Assembly (NCBI RefSeq): GCF_902826655.1
Contig: NZ_CADEFR010000021.1
Coordinates: 1-60,716 of the forward strand
DNA length: 60,716 bases
From: an uncultured Methylibium sp.
GTDB lineage: Bacteria > Pseudomonadota > Gammaproteobacteria > Burkholderiales > Burkholderiaceae_C
Reading direction: 5' to 3'
The notes beneath the pieces are model-generated. The model was not told the origin of the DNA, did no database searches, and saw nothing but the letters and a program-made list of their open reading frames with translations. Position 1 is the stretch's first letter; the number at the start of each line of letters is the position of its first letter. Below are positions 10,935-19,761 of this stretch, piece after piece. Made by a program: the position numbers and the translations under genes.

Positions 10935-13900
10935 GTGCACAGCGATCCCGGCATGGCGCAAGCCCTGCAAGCCCCCCACGTCGGCAAGCCGGTGCCGCGT
11001 CTCGAAGACGCGGCACTGCTGAGCGGCCGCGGCCGCTATGCCGACGACCTGGGGACCGCGCCGGGCACGCTGCACGCGGCCGTGCTGCGCTCGCCGCACG
11101 CGCACGCCGAGCTGCTGGGCGTCGACGCCTCGGCCGCCCTGGCGATGCCGGGCGTGCGCGCCGTGCTGACCGGCGAGGACGTGCAGCGCTGGGCCCAGCC
11201 CTTCGTCGTCGGGGTCAAACAGCCGATGCAGCACTGGGCACTGGCGGTCGACCGCGTGCGCCATGTCGGGGAGCCGGTCGCGGTGGTCGTGGCCGAGGAC
11301 CGCTACCTCGCCGAAGACGCGCTCGACGCGATCCGCGTCGACTACCGGCCGCTGCCGGCCGTCGTCGGCATCGAGGCCGCGATGGCCGACGGCGCGCCGC
11401 TGCTGCACGAGGCCGTCGGCAGCAACGTCGTCTCGGACCGCGCCTTCGCCTACGGTGACGCTGCGGCCGCCTTCGCGTCGGCCGCGCACCGCGTCGCGCT
11501 GACCGTCCACTACCCGCGCAACAGCTGCACGCCGATCGAGTGCGGCGTGGTCGTCGCCGAACACCTGCCCGGCGACGAAGGCTACGAGGTGCTGTCCAAC
11601 TTCATGGGGCCGTTCTCGCTGCACGCGGTGATGGCGCTGGCGCTGCAGGTGCCCGGCAACAAGCTGCGCCACCGCGTGCCGCGCGACTCCGGCGGCAGCT
11701 TCGGCGTCAAGCAGGCGGTCTTCCCCTACGTCGTGATGATGTGCCTGGCCTCGCGCAAGGCCGGTGCACCGGTCAAGTGGGTCGAGGACCGGCTGGAGCA
11801 CCTGAGCGCCGCGACCTCCGCCACTGCGCGCCTGACGACGATCGAGGCCGCGGTCGCCGCCGACGGCCGCGTGAGCGCGCTGCGCTACGACCAGTGCGAC
11901 GAGGTCGGCGCCTACCTGCGCGCGCCCGAGCCGGCGACCTTCTACCGCATGCACGGCGCCCTGACCGGCGCCTACGACATCGCCCACCTCGAGGTGCGCA
12001 ACCGCGTCGTCCTCACCAGCAAGACGCCGACCGGCCTGGTGCGCGGCTTCGGCGGGCCGCAGGTCTACTACGCGCTCGAGCGGCTGATGGACCGCATCGC
12101 CGAGGCGCTGCACCTCGACCCCGTCGAGCTGCGCCGGCGCAACTACGTGCGGCGCGAGCAGTTCCCCTACCTCGCCGCCGCCGGCGCGGTGCTGGATTCG
12201 GGCGACTACGCGCGCGTCACCGAGCTCGCGCTCGAGGCGGCCGCGGCCCAGGGCCTTCGCGAGCGCCAGGCCGAGGCGCGCGCCGCCGGCCGGCTCTACG
12301 GCATCGGCTGCGCGGCCGTCGTCGAACCCTCGATCTCCAACATGGGCTACATCAGCACCGTGCTGACGGCCGAGCAGCGCGCGAAGGCCGGCCCGAAGAA
12401 CGGCGCGATCGCCAGCGCGACGGTCGCGATCGACCTGCTGGGCGGCGTCAACGTCGGCATCGCCTCGGCCCCGGCCGGCCAGGGCCACATCACCGTGTGC
12501 GCCCAGGTCGTCGCCGACGTCTTCGGCCTGCAGCCCGGGCAGGTGCAGGTCAACGTCGAGTTCGACACCGCGAAGGACGCGTGGTCGGTGGCGGCCGGCA
12601 ACTACTCCAGCCGCTTCGCCGGTGCGGTGGCCGGCACGGTGCACCTGGCCGCCGTCAAGCTGCGTGACAAGCTCGCGCGCATCGCGGCACCGGTGCTCGA
12701 CGCCGCGCCCGAGTCGCTGCGCTTCGAGGGCGGTCGCATCGTCGATCCGGCCTCGGGTCGCGCCCAGCCCTTCGCGCGCATCGCCGGCAGCCCCCACTGG
12801 GCGCCGGCGCTGCTGCCCGACGGCGTCGAGCCCGGCCTGCGCGAGACCGCCTTCTGGACCGCCGAGACGCTGGCCGCGCCCGACGCGCAGGACCGCGTCA
12901 ACACCTCGGCGGCCTACGGCTTCGTGTTCGACGTCTGCGGGCTCGACATCGACCCCGCCACCGGCCGCGTGCGCGTCGACCGCTACGTCACCGCGCACGA
13001 CGCCGGCCGGATCCTCAACCCGGCGCTCGCCGACGGCCAGATCCGCGGTGCCTTCGCGCAGGGCCTGGGCGCGGCGCTGACCGAGGAGTTCCGCTACGCG
13101 GCCGACGGCGGCTTCCTGTCCGGCACGCTGGCCGACTACCTGGTGCCGACCGCCTGCGAGGTGCCCGACCCGGTGATCGTCCACCTGGAGACGCCCTCGC
13201 CCTTCACGCCGCTGGGCGCCAAGGGCCTGGGCGAAGGCAACAACATGAGCACGCCGGTGTGCATCGCCAACGCTTTCGCCGACGCGCTGGCGCCGCTGCG
13301 CGAGCGGCTCGGCGAGGTCGACGTGCGACTGCCGCTGACGCCGTCGCGCGTGCTCGCGCTGCTGGCCCGGGACGAGCCGGCGCCGCCGGCCGGCCTGGCC
13401 GTCGCCGCGCAGCCGGCCGCCGCACCCGCCGACGGCCTGTCGCTGCACGCCGCCGGCACGATCGACATCGCCGCGCCGCCGGAGCGCGTGTTCGCGGTGC
13501 TGCTCGACCCGCAGGCGCTGGCGCGCGTGATCCCGGGCTGCCACGCGCTGCAGCCGATCGGCGAGCAGCGCTACCGCGCCGACGTGACCGTCGGCGTCGG
13601 CCTGGTCAAGGCGCGCTATGCGGCCGAGATCGCGCTGTCGGAGATCGACGCGCCGCGCAGCCTGCGGCTGGCCGGCTCGGGCCAGTCTTCGCTCGGCACC
13701 GGTGCCGGCAGCGGCACGGTGCGGCTCGAGGCCCACGACGGCGGCACGCGACTGCACTACGACTACGCCGCCCAGGTCGGCGGCAAGGTCGCTGCGGTCG
13801 GCAGCCGCATGCTGGAAGGCGCAGCGCGCATCGTGCTGGCGCAACTGTTCGAGTCGCTGGGCCGCCAGGCCGGGGGCTCCACAGCGCCGGCCTCGTGGTG

Positions 13901-13937
13901 GCAGCGCCTGCTGCGGCGCCTGGGAGTCGGCGCATGA
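10935..13937 (+). CDS. hmfA: 2-Furoyl-CoA dehydrogenase, molybdopterin subunit with C-terminal CoxG-like domain
   Basis: Large subunit (1000 residues) of a xanthine-dehydrogenase-family hydroxylase. By its place in an hmfABCDE-order operon it should hydroxylate 2-furoyl-CoA to 5-hydroxy-2-furoyl-CoA. The GTG start is supported by AGGAGA 5 nt upstream. The N-terminal a/b hammerhead begins GKPVPRLEDAALLSGRGRYADD. Molybdopterin-binding segments include SGGSFGVKQ, TPTGLVRGFGGPQ and a C-terminal GAKGLGEGNN with the catalytic Glu near residue 767. After a Pro/Ala-rich linker, residues about 834-985 form an SRPBCC/CoxG-like domain (IDIAAPPERVFAVLLDPQAL). The CO-dehydrogenase signature CSFR is absent, so it is not CoxL. 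Substrate assignment rests on operon order. Confidence 0.85.
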   Translation: MHSDPGMAQALQAPHVGKPVPRLEDAALLSGRGRYADDLGTAPGTLHAAVLRSPHAHAELLGVDASAALAMPGVRAVLTGEDVQRWAQPFVVGVKQPMQHWALAVDRVRHVGEPVAVVVAEDRYLAEDALDAIRVDYRPLPAVVGIEAAMADGAPLLHEAVGSNVVSDRAFAYGDAAAAFASAAHRVALTVHYPRNSCTPIECGVVVAEHLPGDEGYEVLSNFMGPFSLHAVMALALQVPGNKLRHRVPRDSGGSFGVKQAVFPYVVMMCLASRKAGAPVKWVEDRLEHLSAATSATARLTTIEAAVAADGRVSALRYDQCDEVGAYLRAPEPATFYRMHGALTGAYDIAHLEVRNRVVLTSKTPTGLVRGFGGPQVYYALERLMDRIAEALHLDPVELRRRNYVRREQFPYLAAAGAVLDSGDYARVTELALEAAAAQGLRERQAEARAAGRLYGIGCAAVVEPSISNMGYISTVLTAEQRAKAGPKNGAIASATVAIDLLGGVNVGIASAPAGQGHITVCAQVVADVFGLQPGQVQVNVEFDTAKDAWSVAAGNYSSRFAGAVAGTVHLAAVKLRDKLARIAAPVLDAAPESLRFEGGRIVDPASGRAQPFARIAGSPHWAPALLPDGVEPGLRETAFWTAETLAAPDAQDRVNTSAAYGFVFDVCGLDIDPATGRVRVDRYVTAHDAGRILNPALADGQIRGAFAQGLGAALTEEFRYAADGGFLSGTLADYLVPTACEVPDPVIVHLETPSPFTPLGAKGLGEGNNMSTPVCIANAFADALAPLRERLGEVDVRLPLTPSRVLALLARDEPAPPAGLAVAAQPAAAPADGLSLHAAGTIDIAAPPERVFAVLLDPQALARVIPGCHALQPIGEQRYRADVTVGVGLVKARYAAEIALSEIDAPRSLRLAGSGQSSLGTGAGSGTVRLEAHDGGTRLHYDYAAQVGGKVAAVGSRMLEGAARIVLAQLFESLGRQAGGSTAPASWWQRLLRRLGVGA

Positions 13938-14779
13938 AGCCCGCCGCCTTCGACTACCTGCGCGCCGACGGCGCCGACGAGGCGGTGGCCGCGCTGGCCC
14001 GCCACGGCGAGGACGCGCGCATCCTGGCCGGCGGCCAGTCGCTGATGGCGGTGCTGAACATGCGGCTCGCGCAGCCAGCGCTGCTGGTCGACATCTCGCG
14101 CAGCGCGGCGCTCGCCCAGGTACGCATCGACGGCGGCCGGCTGTGCATCGGCGCCGCCGCCACCCAGGCCAGCGTCGAGTGGCGGCCGACGCTCGCCGCC
14201 GAGTTGCCGCTGCTGGCGCTCGCCTTCCCGCACATCTCGCACTTCCAGATCCGCAACCGCGGCACCGTCGGCGGCTCGATCGCGCACGCCGACCCGTCGG
14301 CCGAGCTGCCGCTCGTGCTGCTGGCGCTCGAGGGCGAGGTCGTGCTGCGCAGCGCGAAGCGGCGGCGCGTGGTGCCGGCTGCCGAGTTCTTCACCGGCAT
14401 GCTGCTGACCGCACGCGCGCCGGATGAACTGCTCGAGGCCGTGCACTTCCCGCTCGCGCGGCCCGGCGCCGGCCACGGCTTCGAGGAGTTCTCGATGCGC
14501 CACGGCGACTTCGCGGTGTGCGCGGCGGCGGTCGTCGCCGACGAGCGCCGGCTGCGCATCGCGATCGGCGGCGTCGCCGACCGGCCGGTGGCGCGCGACT
14601 ACCCGCCCGTGCTGGCCGGTGCCGCGCTGGACGACGCCCTCAACGAACTCGCCTGGTCGCTGGACGCGCGCGACGAGCCGCAGGCCAGTGCCCGCCTGCG
14701 CCGCCAGCTGGTGCGCACGCTCGGGCGCCGCGCCGCCGACCAGGCCCTCCGCCACCGCCACCTACGGACCGCCGCATGA
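13934..14779 (+). CDS. hmfB: 2-Furoyl-CoA dehydrogenase, FAD subunit
   Basis: Medium subunit (281 residues) passing electrons from the Fe-S subunit to the acceptor. The FAD-binding fold shows ILAGGQSLMAVLNMRLAQP and IRNRGTVGGSIAHADPSAE, both hallmarks of the CoxM/XDH FAD domain. Only two cysteines are present, so the extra [4Fe-4S] cluster of 4-hydroxybenzoyl-CoA reductases is lacking, consistent with a hydroxylase. The ATG overlaps the hmfA stop (ATGA), and its own stop overlaps the next start the same way. Confidence 0.88.
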   Translation: MKPAAFDYLRADGADEAVAALARHGEDARILAGGQSLMAVLNMRLAQPALLVDISRSAALAQVRIDGGRLCIGAAATQASVEWRPTLAAELPLLALAFPHISHFQIRNRGTVGGSIAHADPSAELPLVLLALEGEVVLRSAKRRRVVPAAEFFTGMLLTARAPDELLEAVHFPLARPGAGHGFEEFSMRHGDFAVCAAAVVADERRLRIAIGGVADRPVARDYPPVLAGAALDDALNELAWSLDARDEPQASARLRRQLVRTLGRRAADQALRHRHLRTAA

Positions 14780-15291
14780 CCGCGCTCACCCGTGACCGGC
14801 TGCACCCGGTGCAGCTCACACTCGACGGACGGCCGCGCAGCGGCCAGGCGTCGCCGCGCCTGCTGCTCAGCGACTTCCTGCGCCAAGAGCTCGGCGCGAC
14901 CGGCACCCACGTCGGCTGCGAGCACGGCGTCTGCGGTGCGTGCACGGTGCGTATCGACGGCGTGGCGGCGCGCGCCTGCCTGATGCTGGCGGTACAGGTC
15001 GACGGCCGGCGGGTCGACACCGTCGAGGGCCTGGCCGGGCCGGACGGGCTGCTGGGCGACCTGCAGGCCGCCTTCCGGCGCCACCACGCGCTGCAGTGCG
15101 GCTTCTGCACCGCCGGCATCCTGATGTCGTGTGCCGACTGGCTGGGCCGCGTCCGCGAGCCGAGCGAGGACCAGGTGCGCGAGATGCTGTCCGGCCACCT
15201 GTGCCGCTGCACCGGCTACACGCCCATCGTCGCCGCGGTGATGGAGGTGGCACGCGAGCGCGCCGCGAAGGCGGGGGCCACCGATGCTTGA
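14776..15291 (+). CDS. hmfC: 2-Furoyl-CoA dehydrogenase, [2Fe-2S] subunit
   Basis: Small subunit of 171 residues with two [2Fe-2S] clusters. The plant-ferredoxin-type cluster is in GCEHGVCGACTV plus the downstream ACLML cysteine. The second cluster is in QCGFCTAGI and HLCRCTGY. It conducts electrons from molybdenum to FAD. It overlaps hmfB by 4 bp and hmfD by 8 bp, so the three subunits and the ligase form one translationally coupled unit. Confidence 0.9.
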   Translation: MTALTRDRLHPVQLTLDGRPRSGQASPRLLLSDFLRQELGATGTHVGCEHGVCGACTVRIDGVAARACLMLAVQVDGRRVDTVEGLAGPDGLLGDLQAAFRRHHALQCGFCTAGILMSCADWLGRVREPSEDQVREMLSGHLCRCTGYTPIVAAVMEVARERAAKAGATDA

Positions 15292-16837
15292 CCTGGGCCG
15301 CACCTTCCTGCAGAGCGTCGAGCGCAGCCCGCAGGCGATCGCGCTGGTCGACGGCGCGCTGCGCCTCAGCTACGCCGACTGGGCGCTGCGCGTCGGCGCC
15401 GTGCAGCGTGGCCTGGCGGCCGCCGGCCTGAAGCGCGGCGACCACCTGCTGGTGGTGCTGCAGAACCGCTGGGAGATGGCGACGCTGCACTGGGCCTGCC
15501 AGTTCGCCGGCATCGTCGTCACGCCGCTGAACTGGCGCGCCAAGCCCGAGGAGATCGACTACTGCCTGGCCAACTCGGCCGCGCGCGCGCTGGTCTTCGA
15601 GCCGGTGGTCGAGGCGGCGGTCGCGGCCTCGGCGCCGGCGCAGCGTGTGCTGCGCATCGGTGTCGGCGGCGCGGCCGGCGCGACGCTGCGCTTCGACGAC
15701 TGGCTCGCCGACGCCTCCATGCCGCTGCCGCTGGCCGCGGCCGGGGACCTGTCGCTGATGCTCTACACCAGCGGCACCACCGGCAAGCCCAAGGGCGTGC
15801 CGCGCCGCCAGCGCGCCGAGCGCATCGCCGCGCTGGCGCACGTCGCGCAGAACCGCTACGGCGTCGGCGAGCGCACGCTGGGCGTGATGCCGCTGTACCA
15901 CACGATGGGCGTGCGCTCGCTGCTGGCGCTGGCGCTGATCGACGGCCGCTTCGTCTGCATGCCGAAGTTCGACGCGGCCGCCGCGCTGGCCGCGATCGAG
16001 GCCGAGCGCATCAGCCACCTCTACCTGGTGCCGACGCTGTACCACGACCTGCTGTCGCACCCGGACTTCGCCGCCACCGATGTGTCTAGCGTCGGCAAGC
16101 TCGGCTTCGCCGGCGCGCCGATGCACGACGCGCTGCTGCTGCGGCTGGCCCGCGCCTTCGAGCCCGAGCTCTTCGTCAACCACTACGGCAGCTCGGAGAT
16201 CTACACCTTCTCGATCAACCAGGACGCGCTCGGCAAGCCCGGCTCGGCGGGCCGCGCCGGCCTCAACACGCGGCTGCGCGTGGTGAAGCTCGATGCCACG
16301 TCGGTCGAGCAGCGCACGCTGCCGACGGAAGAAGGCCAGATCATCGCGGACCTGGCCGGCGACGAGGCCTTCGAGGGCTACCACCGCCGCCCCGATGCCG
16401 ATGCGAAGTCGTTGCGCGAGGGCTGGTACTTCACCGGCGACACCGGCTACGTCGACGCCGACGGCGACCTCTACGTCACCGGCCGCGTCGACGACATGAT
16501 CATCAGCGGCGGCGAGAACATCTCGCCGGTCGACATCGAGTCGGTGCTGTCGCTGCACCCGGCGGTCGACGAGGTCGCGGTCGCCGGCCTCGAGGACGAG
16601 CGCTGGGGCCAGAAGGTCGTCGCCTTCGTCAAGGCGCGCGCGCCGGTCGACGCCGCGGCGCTGGACGCGCACTGCCGGACCAGCGACCTCGTGAACTTCA
16701 AGCGCCCGCGCGAGTACGTCTTCGTGCGCGAGATCCCCAAGTCCCCGGTCGGCAAGGTGCTGCGCCGCAAGCTCGTCGCCGGCGAGTTCGACGCCGCGCC
16801 GACCGACCCGTCCCGTTCCCCCGGAGCCCCGTCATGA
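15284..16837 (+). CDS. hmfD: 2-Furoate-CoA ligase (AMP-forming)
   Basis: ANL-superfamily acyl-CoA synthetase of 517 residues that would activate the imported carboxylate as its CoA thioester with ATP. Visible motifs: P-loop MLYTSGTTGKPKGVP, MPLYHTMGV, HYGSSEIYTF, YFTGDTGYVD, hinge GRVDDMIISGGENI and the catalytic lysine in SPVGKVLRRKL. The sequence style resembles aryl-CoA ligases such as 4-chlorobenzoate-CoA ligase. Furoate is favoured because the genes follow hmfABCDE order; a benzoate-type substrate cannot be excluded from sequence alone. Confidence 0.82.
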   Translation: MLDLGRTFLQSVERSPQAIALVDGALRLSYADWALRVGAVQRGLAAAGLKRGDHLLVVLQNRWEMATLHWACQFAGIVVTPLNWRAKPEEIDYCLANSAARALVFEPVVEAAVAASAPAQRVLRIGVGGAAGATLRFDDWLADASMPLPLAAAGDLSLMLYTSGTTGKPKGVPRRQRAERIAALAHVAQNRYGVGERTLGVMPLYHTMGVRSLLALALIDGRFVCMPKFDAAAALAAIEAERISHLYLVPTLYHDLLSHPDFAATDVSSVGKLGFAGAPMHDALLLRLARAFEPELFVNHYGSSEIYTFSINQDALGKPGSAGRAGLNTRLRVVKLDATSVEQRTLPTEEGQIIADLAGDEAFEGYHRRPDADAKSLREGWYFTGDTGYVDADGDLYVTGRVDDMIISGGENISPVDIESVLSLHPAVDEVAVAGLEDERWGQKVVAFVKARAPVDAAALDAHCRTSDLVNFKRPREYVFVREIPKSPVGKVLRRKLVAGEFDAAPTDPSRSPGAPS

Positions 16838-17646
16838 CCCTCACCGACCTCCAGCACCCGGCGCAGACGCTGCCGAAAGAACTCGACGGCTTCCGCGTCG
16901 AGATCGACGCCGCGCGCGAACGCGCCGACATCGTCCTCGACCGGCCGCCCTTCAACGTGATCAGCATGGGCGCGCGCGAGCAGCTGCGCATCGTGTTCGA
17001 GGCGCTCGACGCCGACCCGCGCGTGCGCGTGATCGTCGTGCGGGCGATCGGCGAGCACTTCTCCAGCGGCGGCGACATCAAGGGCTTCCTCGAGGCGACG
17101 CCCGAGCACGTGTCCCGCCTGGCCTGGAACGTCGCCGCGCCGGCGCGTTGCAGCAAGCCGGTGATCGCGGCCGGCCGCGGCTACTGCTTCGGCGTCGGCT
17201 TCGAGCTGTCGCTGGCCTGCGACTTCCGCCTCGTCACCGCGACCACGCTGTACGCCCTGCCCGAGCAGAAGCTCGGCCAGATCCCCGGCTCCGGCGGCTC
17301 GGCGCGGCTGCAGAAGATGGTCGGCATCACGCGCACCAAGGACATCGTGATGCGCTCGCGCCGCATCCCCGGCGCGCAGGCCTTCGACTGGGGCGTCGCG
17401 ACCGCGTGCGTGCCCGACGCCGAACTGGAGAAGGCCACCGATGCGCTGGTCGACGAGCTGCGCAGCTTCTCGCCGCTGGCCCAGCGCACCGCCAAGAAGC
17501 TGCTGAACGACACCGAGGACTCGCCGCTGTCGATCGCGATCGAGCTCGAAGGCCACAGCTACTCGCGGCTGCGCAGCTCGGCCGACTTCAAGGAAGGCGT
17601 GGAGGCCTTCCACGGCAAGCGCAAGCCCCACTTCACCGGACAGTGA
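16834..17646 (+). CDS. hmfE: Crotonase-family 2-oxoglutaroyl-CoA hydrolase
   Basis: Enoyl-CoA hydratase/isomerase superfamily member of 270 residues. The oxyanion-hole segments are EHFSSGGDIKGF and AAGRGYCFGVGFELSLACDF, and PEQKLGQIPGSGGSARLQ follows. In hmf pathways this protein is proposed to hydrolyse 2-oxoglutaroyl-CoA to 2-oxoglutarate and CoA, feeding the TCA cycle. The start overlaps the ligase stop (ATGA). Outside this context it would be annotated only as an enoyl-CoA hydratase. Confidence 0.78.
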   Translation: MTLTDLQHPAQTLPKELDGFRVEIDAARERADIVLDRPPFNVISMGAREQLRIVFEALDADPRVRVIVVRAIGEHFSSGGDIKGFLEATPEHVSRLAWNVAAPARCSKPVIAAGRGYCFGVGFELSLACDFRLVTATTLYALPEQKLGQIPGSGGSARLQKMVGITRTKDIVMRSRRIPGAQAFDWGVATACVPDAELEKATDALVDELRSFSPLAQRTAKKLLNDTEDSPLSIAIELEGHSYSRLRSSADFKEGVEAFHGKRKPHFTGQ

Positions 17647-17681
17647 TCCCGACGACCCGCCCCACACCCCAGGAGACAAGC

Positions 17682-18866
17682 ATGAAGACCTCGATCCCCC
17701 AGTTCGCCCGCCTCGTTCTCGCCGCCGCCGCGGCCACCGCCTGCGCCGGCGCCGCCGCGCAGGGCACGCCGATCAAGGTCGGCGTGGTCACGCCGCTGTC
17801 CGGCACCTATGCCGGCATCGGCCAGCAGGTGAAGTGGGGCCTGGACCTCGCGGCCGCGCAGATCAACGCGGCCGGCGGCGTGATGGGCCGCAAGCTCGAA
17901 CTCGTCTACGAGGACGAGGAAGCCAACCCGGCGGTCGCGACGCAGAAGGCCGAGAAGCTCTTCCAGGTCGGCAAGGTCGACTTCCTGACCGGCACCGTGA
18001 ACTCCGGCTCGACGCTGGCCGTGGGCCAGGTCGCCGAGCGCAACGACCGCCTGATCGCCACCACCGTGTCGTTCGCCGACTCGATCACCGCCGACAAGTG
18101 CTCGCCCAACGTCTTCCGCGTCAACGCGCGCGCCGGCATGCAGTCGGCGGCGCTGGCCGAGTGGGTGGCGAAGGACAAGCCCAGCGCCAACGTCTTCTAC
18201 CTCGGCCCCGACTACGAGATGGGCCGCAGCACGGTCGCCGCCTTCAAGTCGGCCGCCGAGGGCAAGGGCGCCAAGACGGTCGGCGAGGTGTTCGCGCCGC
18301 TCGACAACAAGGACTACTCGCCCTTCTTCGGCCAGATCCGCGCGGCCCGCCCGGCGGTGATCTACACCTCGGTGGCCGGCAACGACACGGTGCGGCTGTT
18401 CACGCAGATGGCCGAGTTCGGCGTCAACCGCGGCGTGCAGATCGTCGGCGCCTCGGGCACCGTGACCTCGCAGAACCTGGCGGCGATCGGCAAGGCGGCC
18501 GACGGCTTCGTCACCGGCGTCGGCTACTCGCCCACCATCGACCTGCCGGAGAACAGGAAGTTCGTCGCCGACTTCGAGGCGGCCAACAAGGCCAAGCCCG
18601 ACCTCTACGGCGCCGACAGCTACGGCGTGCTGTTCTTCTACAAGGCGGCGGTCGAGAAGGCCGGGAGCACCGAGACCGCCAAGGTCCGCGACGCGATGCG
18701 CGGCCTGCAGTGGGCCACGCCGCAGGGCCAGAAGACGCTGCGCGCCGGCGACCACCAGGCGATGCAGGACATGTACGCGGTGCGCGTCAACGGCGGCGCC
18801 TTCGGGATCGTCGGCAAGGTCCCTGCGGCCGCCGCGATCGGCCCCGACCGCTGCGAGAAGTTCTGA
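17682..18866 (+). CDS. ABC transporter periplasmic binding protein (branched-chain amino acid type)
   Basis: A 394-residue Leu/Ile/Val-binding-protein-family solute receptor. The signal peptide is about residues 1-26 (MKTSIPQFARLVLAAAAATA, cleaved near AAAQ). The mature part starts TPIKVGVVTPLSGTYAGIGQ, the family's N-terminal signature. AGGAGA precedes the ATG. It is 35 bp after hmfE and begins the five-gene transporter set. Proteins of this family near aromatic or furan catabolic operons often bind aromatic acids, so furoate is a likely ligand, though unproven. Confidence 0.88.
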   Translation: MKTSIPQFARLVLAAAAATACAGAAAQGTPIKVGVVTPLSGTYAGIGQQVKWGLDLAAAQINAAGGVMGRKLELVYEDEEANPAVATQKAEKLFQVGKVDFLTGTVNSGSTLAVGQVAERNDRLIATTVSFADSITADKCSPNVFRVNARAGMQSAALAEWVAKDKPSANVFYLGPDYEMGRSTVAAFKSAAEGKGAKTVGEVFAPLDNKDYSPFFGQIRAARPAVIYTSVAGNDTVRLFTQMAEFGVNRGVQIVGASGTVTSQNLAAIGKAADGFVTGVGYSPTIDLPENRKFVADFEAANKAKPDLYGADSYGVLFFYKAAVEKAGSTETAKVRDAMRGLQWATPQGQKTLRAGDHQAMQDMYAVRVNGGAFGIVGKVPAAAAIGPDRCEKF

Positions 18867-18876
18867 GCGCATCGCC

Positions 18877-19761
18877 ATGCTGGACTGGCTGCAGTTCGTC
18901 CTCGCGCCGCAGGTCGTCAACGGCCTGTCGATCGGCGTCGCGGTGGTGCTGATGGCGCTCGGGCTGACGATCATCTTCGGCCTGCTCGACGTCATCAACA
19001 TGGCCCACGGCGAGTTCTATGCCGTCGGCGCCTACGCCGCCGTGGCGCTGGTCGGCATCGGCCTGTCGTTCTGGTGGGCGCTGCTGCTGACGCCGCTGCT
19101 GATGGCGGTGGTCGGCTACGCGACCGAGCGCGCGCTGATCCAGCGCGTGTTCCACACCAAGGACCGCCACACGCTGACGCTGCTGCTGACCTTCGGCCTC
19201 GCCATCATCCTGGAGGACGCGCTGAAGATCGTGTTCGGCGCCAACCCGCTGCGCCTGGAGGCTCCGATCTCCGGCGCGACCGAGATGTTCGGCCTGTTCT
19301 TCCCGAACTACCGGCTGTTCCTGATGGCGCTCGGCGGCGCGGTGATCGCCGCGGTGTGGCTCGTCGTCTTTCGCACCCGCCTGGGCGCGATGGTGCGGGC
19401 CGCCGCCTTCGACCGCCACATGGCGGCCTCGCTGGGCGTGCCGGTCAAGGCGGTCTATGCCGGCACCTTCGCCTTCGGCGTCGCGCTGGCCGGGCTGTCG
19501 GGTGTGCTGCTGGCGCCGATCTACTCGGTGTTCCCGACCATGGGCCGTGACTTCGTGCTGATCGCCTTCAGCGTCGTGATCATCGGCGGCATGGGTTCGA
19601 TCAAGGGCGCGGTGATCGCCGGCCTGCTGCTGACCCAGGTGCAGTCGATCTCCAGCCTCTACATCTCGCCGGTGTGGAGCGATCCGCTGCTGTTCGGGAT
19701 CATGGTGCTGGTGCTGATGTGGCGCCCGCAGGGCCTGTTCGGGAAGCTCGGTCATGCATAA
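18877..19761 (+). CDS. Branched-chain-type ABC transporter permease (LivH family)
   Basis: Integral membrane permease of 294 residues with about eight hydrophobic segments. Family signatures are LTIIFGLLDVINMAHGEFYAVGA-type text near residues 27-50 and VIIGGMGSIKGAVIAGLLL near the C-terminus. It overlaps the LivM-type gene by 8 bp. With LivM it forms the translocation path for the substrate caught by the preceding binding protein. Confidence 0.9.
   Translation: MLDWLQFVLAPQVVNGLSIGVAVVLMALGLTIIFGLLDVINMAHGEFYAVGAYAAVALVGIGLSFWWALLLTPLLMAVVGYATERALIQRVFHTKDRHTLTLLLTFGLAIILEDALKIVFGANPLRLEAPISGATEMFGLFFPNYRLFLMALGGAVIAAVWLVVFRTRLGAMVRAAAFDRHMAASLGVPVKAVYAGTFAFGVALAGLSGVLLAPIYSVFPTMGRDFVLIAFSVVIIGGMGSIKGAVIAGLLLTQVQSISSLYISPVWSDPLLFGIMVLVLMWRPQGLFGKLGHA

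Noticed and set aside
10935-15291. Carbon monoxide dehydrogenase (coxMSL) or 4-hydroxybenzoyl-CoA reductase
   Set aside because: The CSFR active-site loop of CO dehydrogenase is absent, and the FAD subunit lacks the cysteines for the extra [4Fe-4S] cluster of 4-hydroxybenzoyl-CoA reductase; the ligase and crotonase genes fit hmfDE better.
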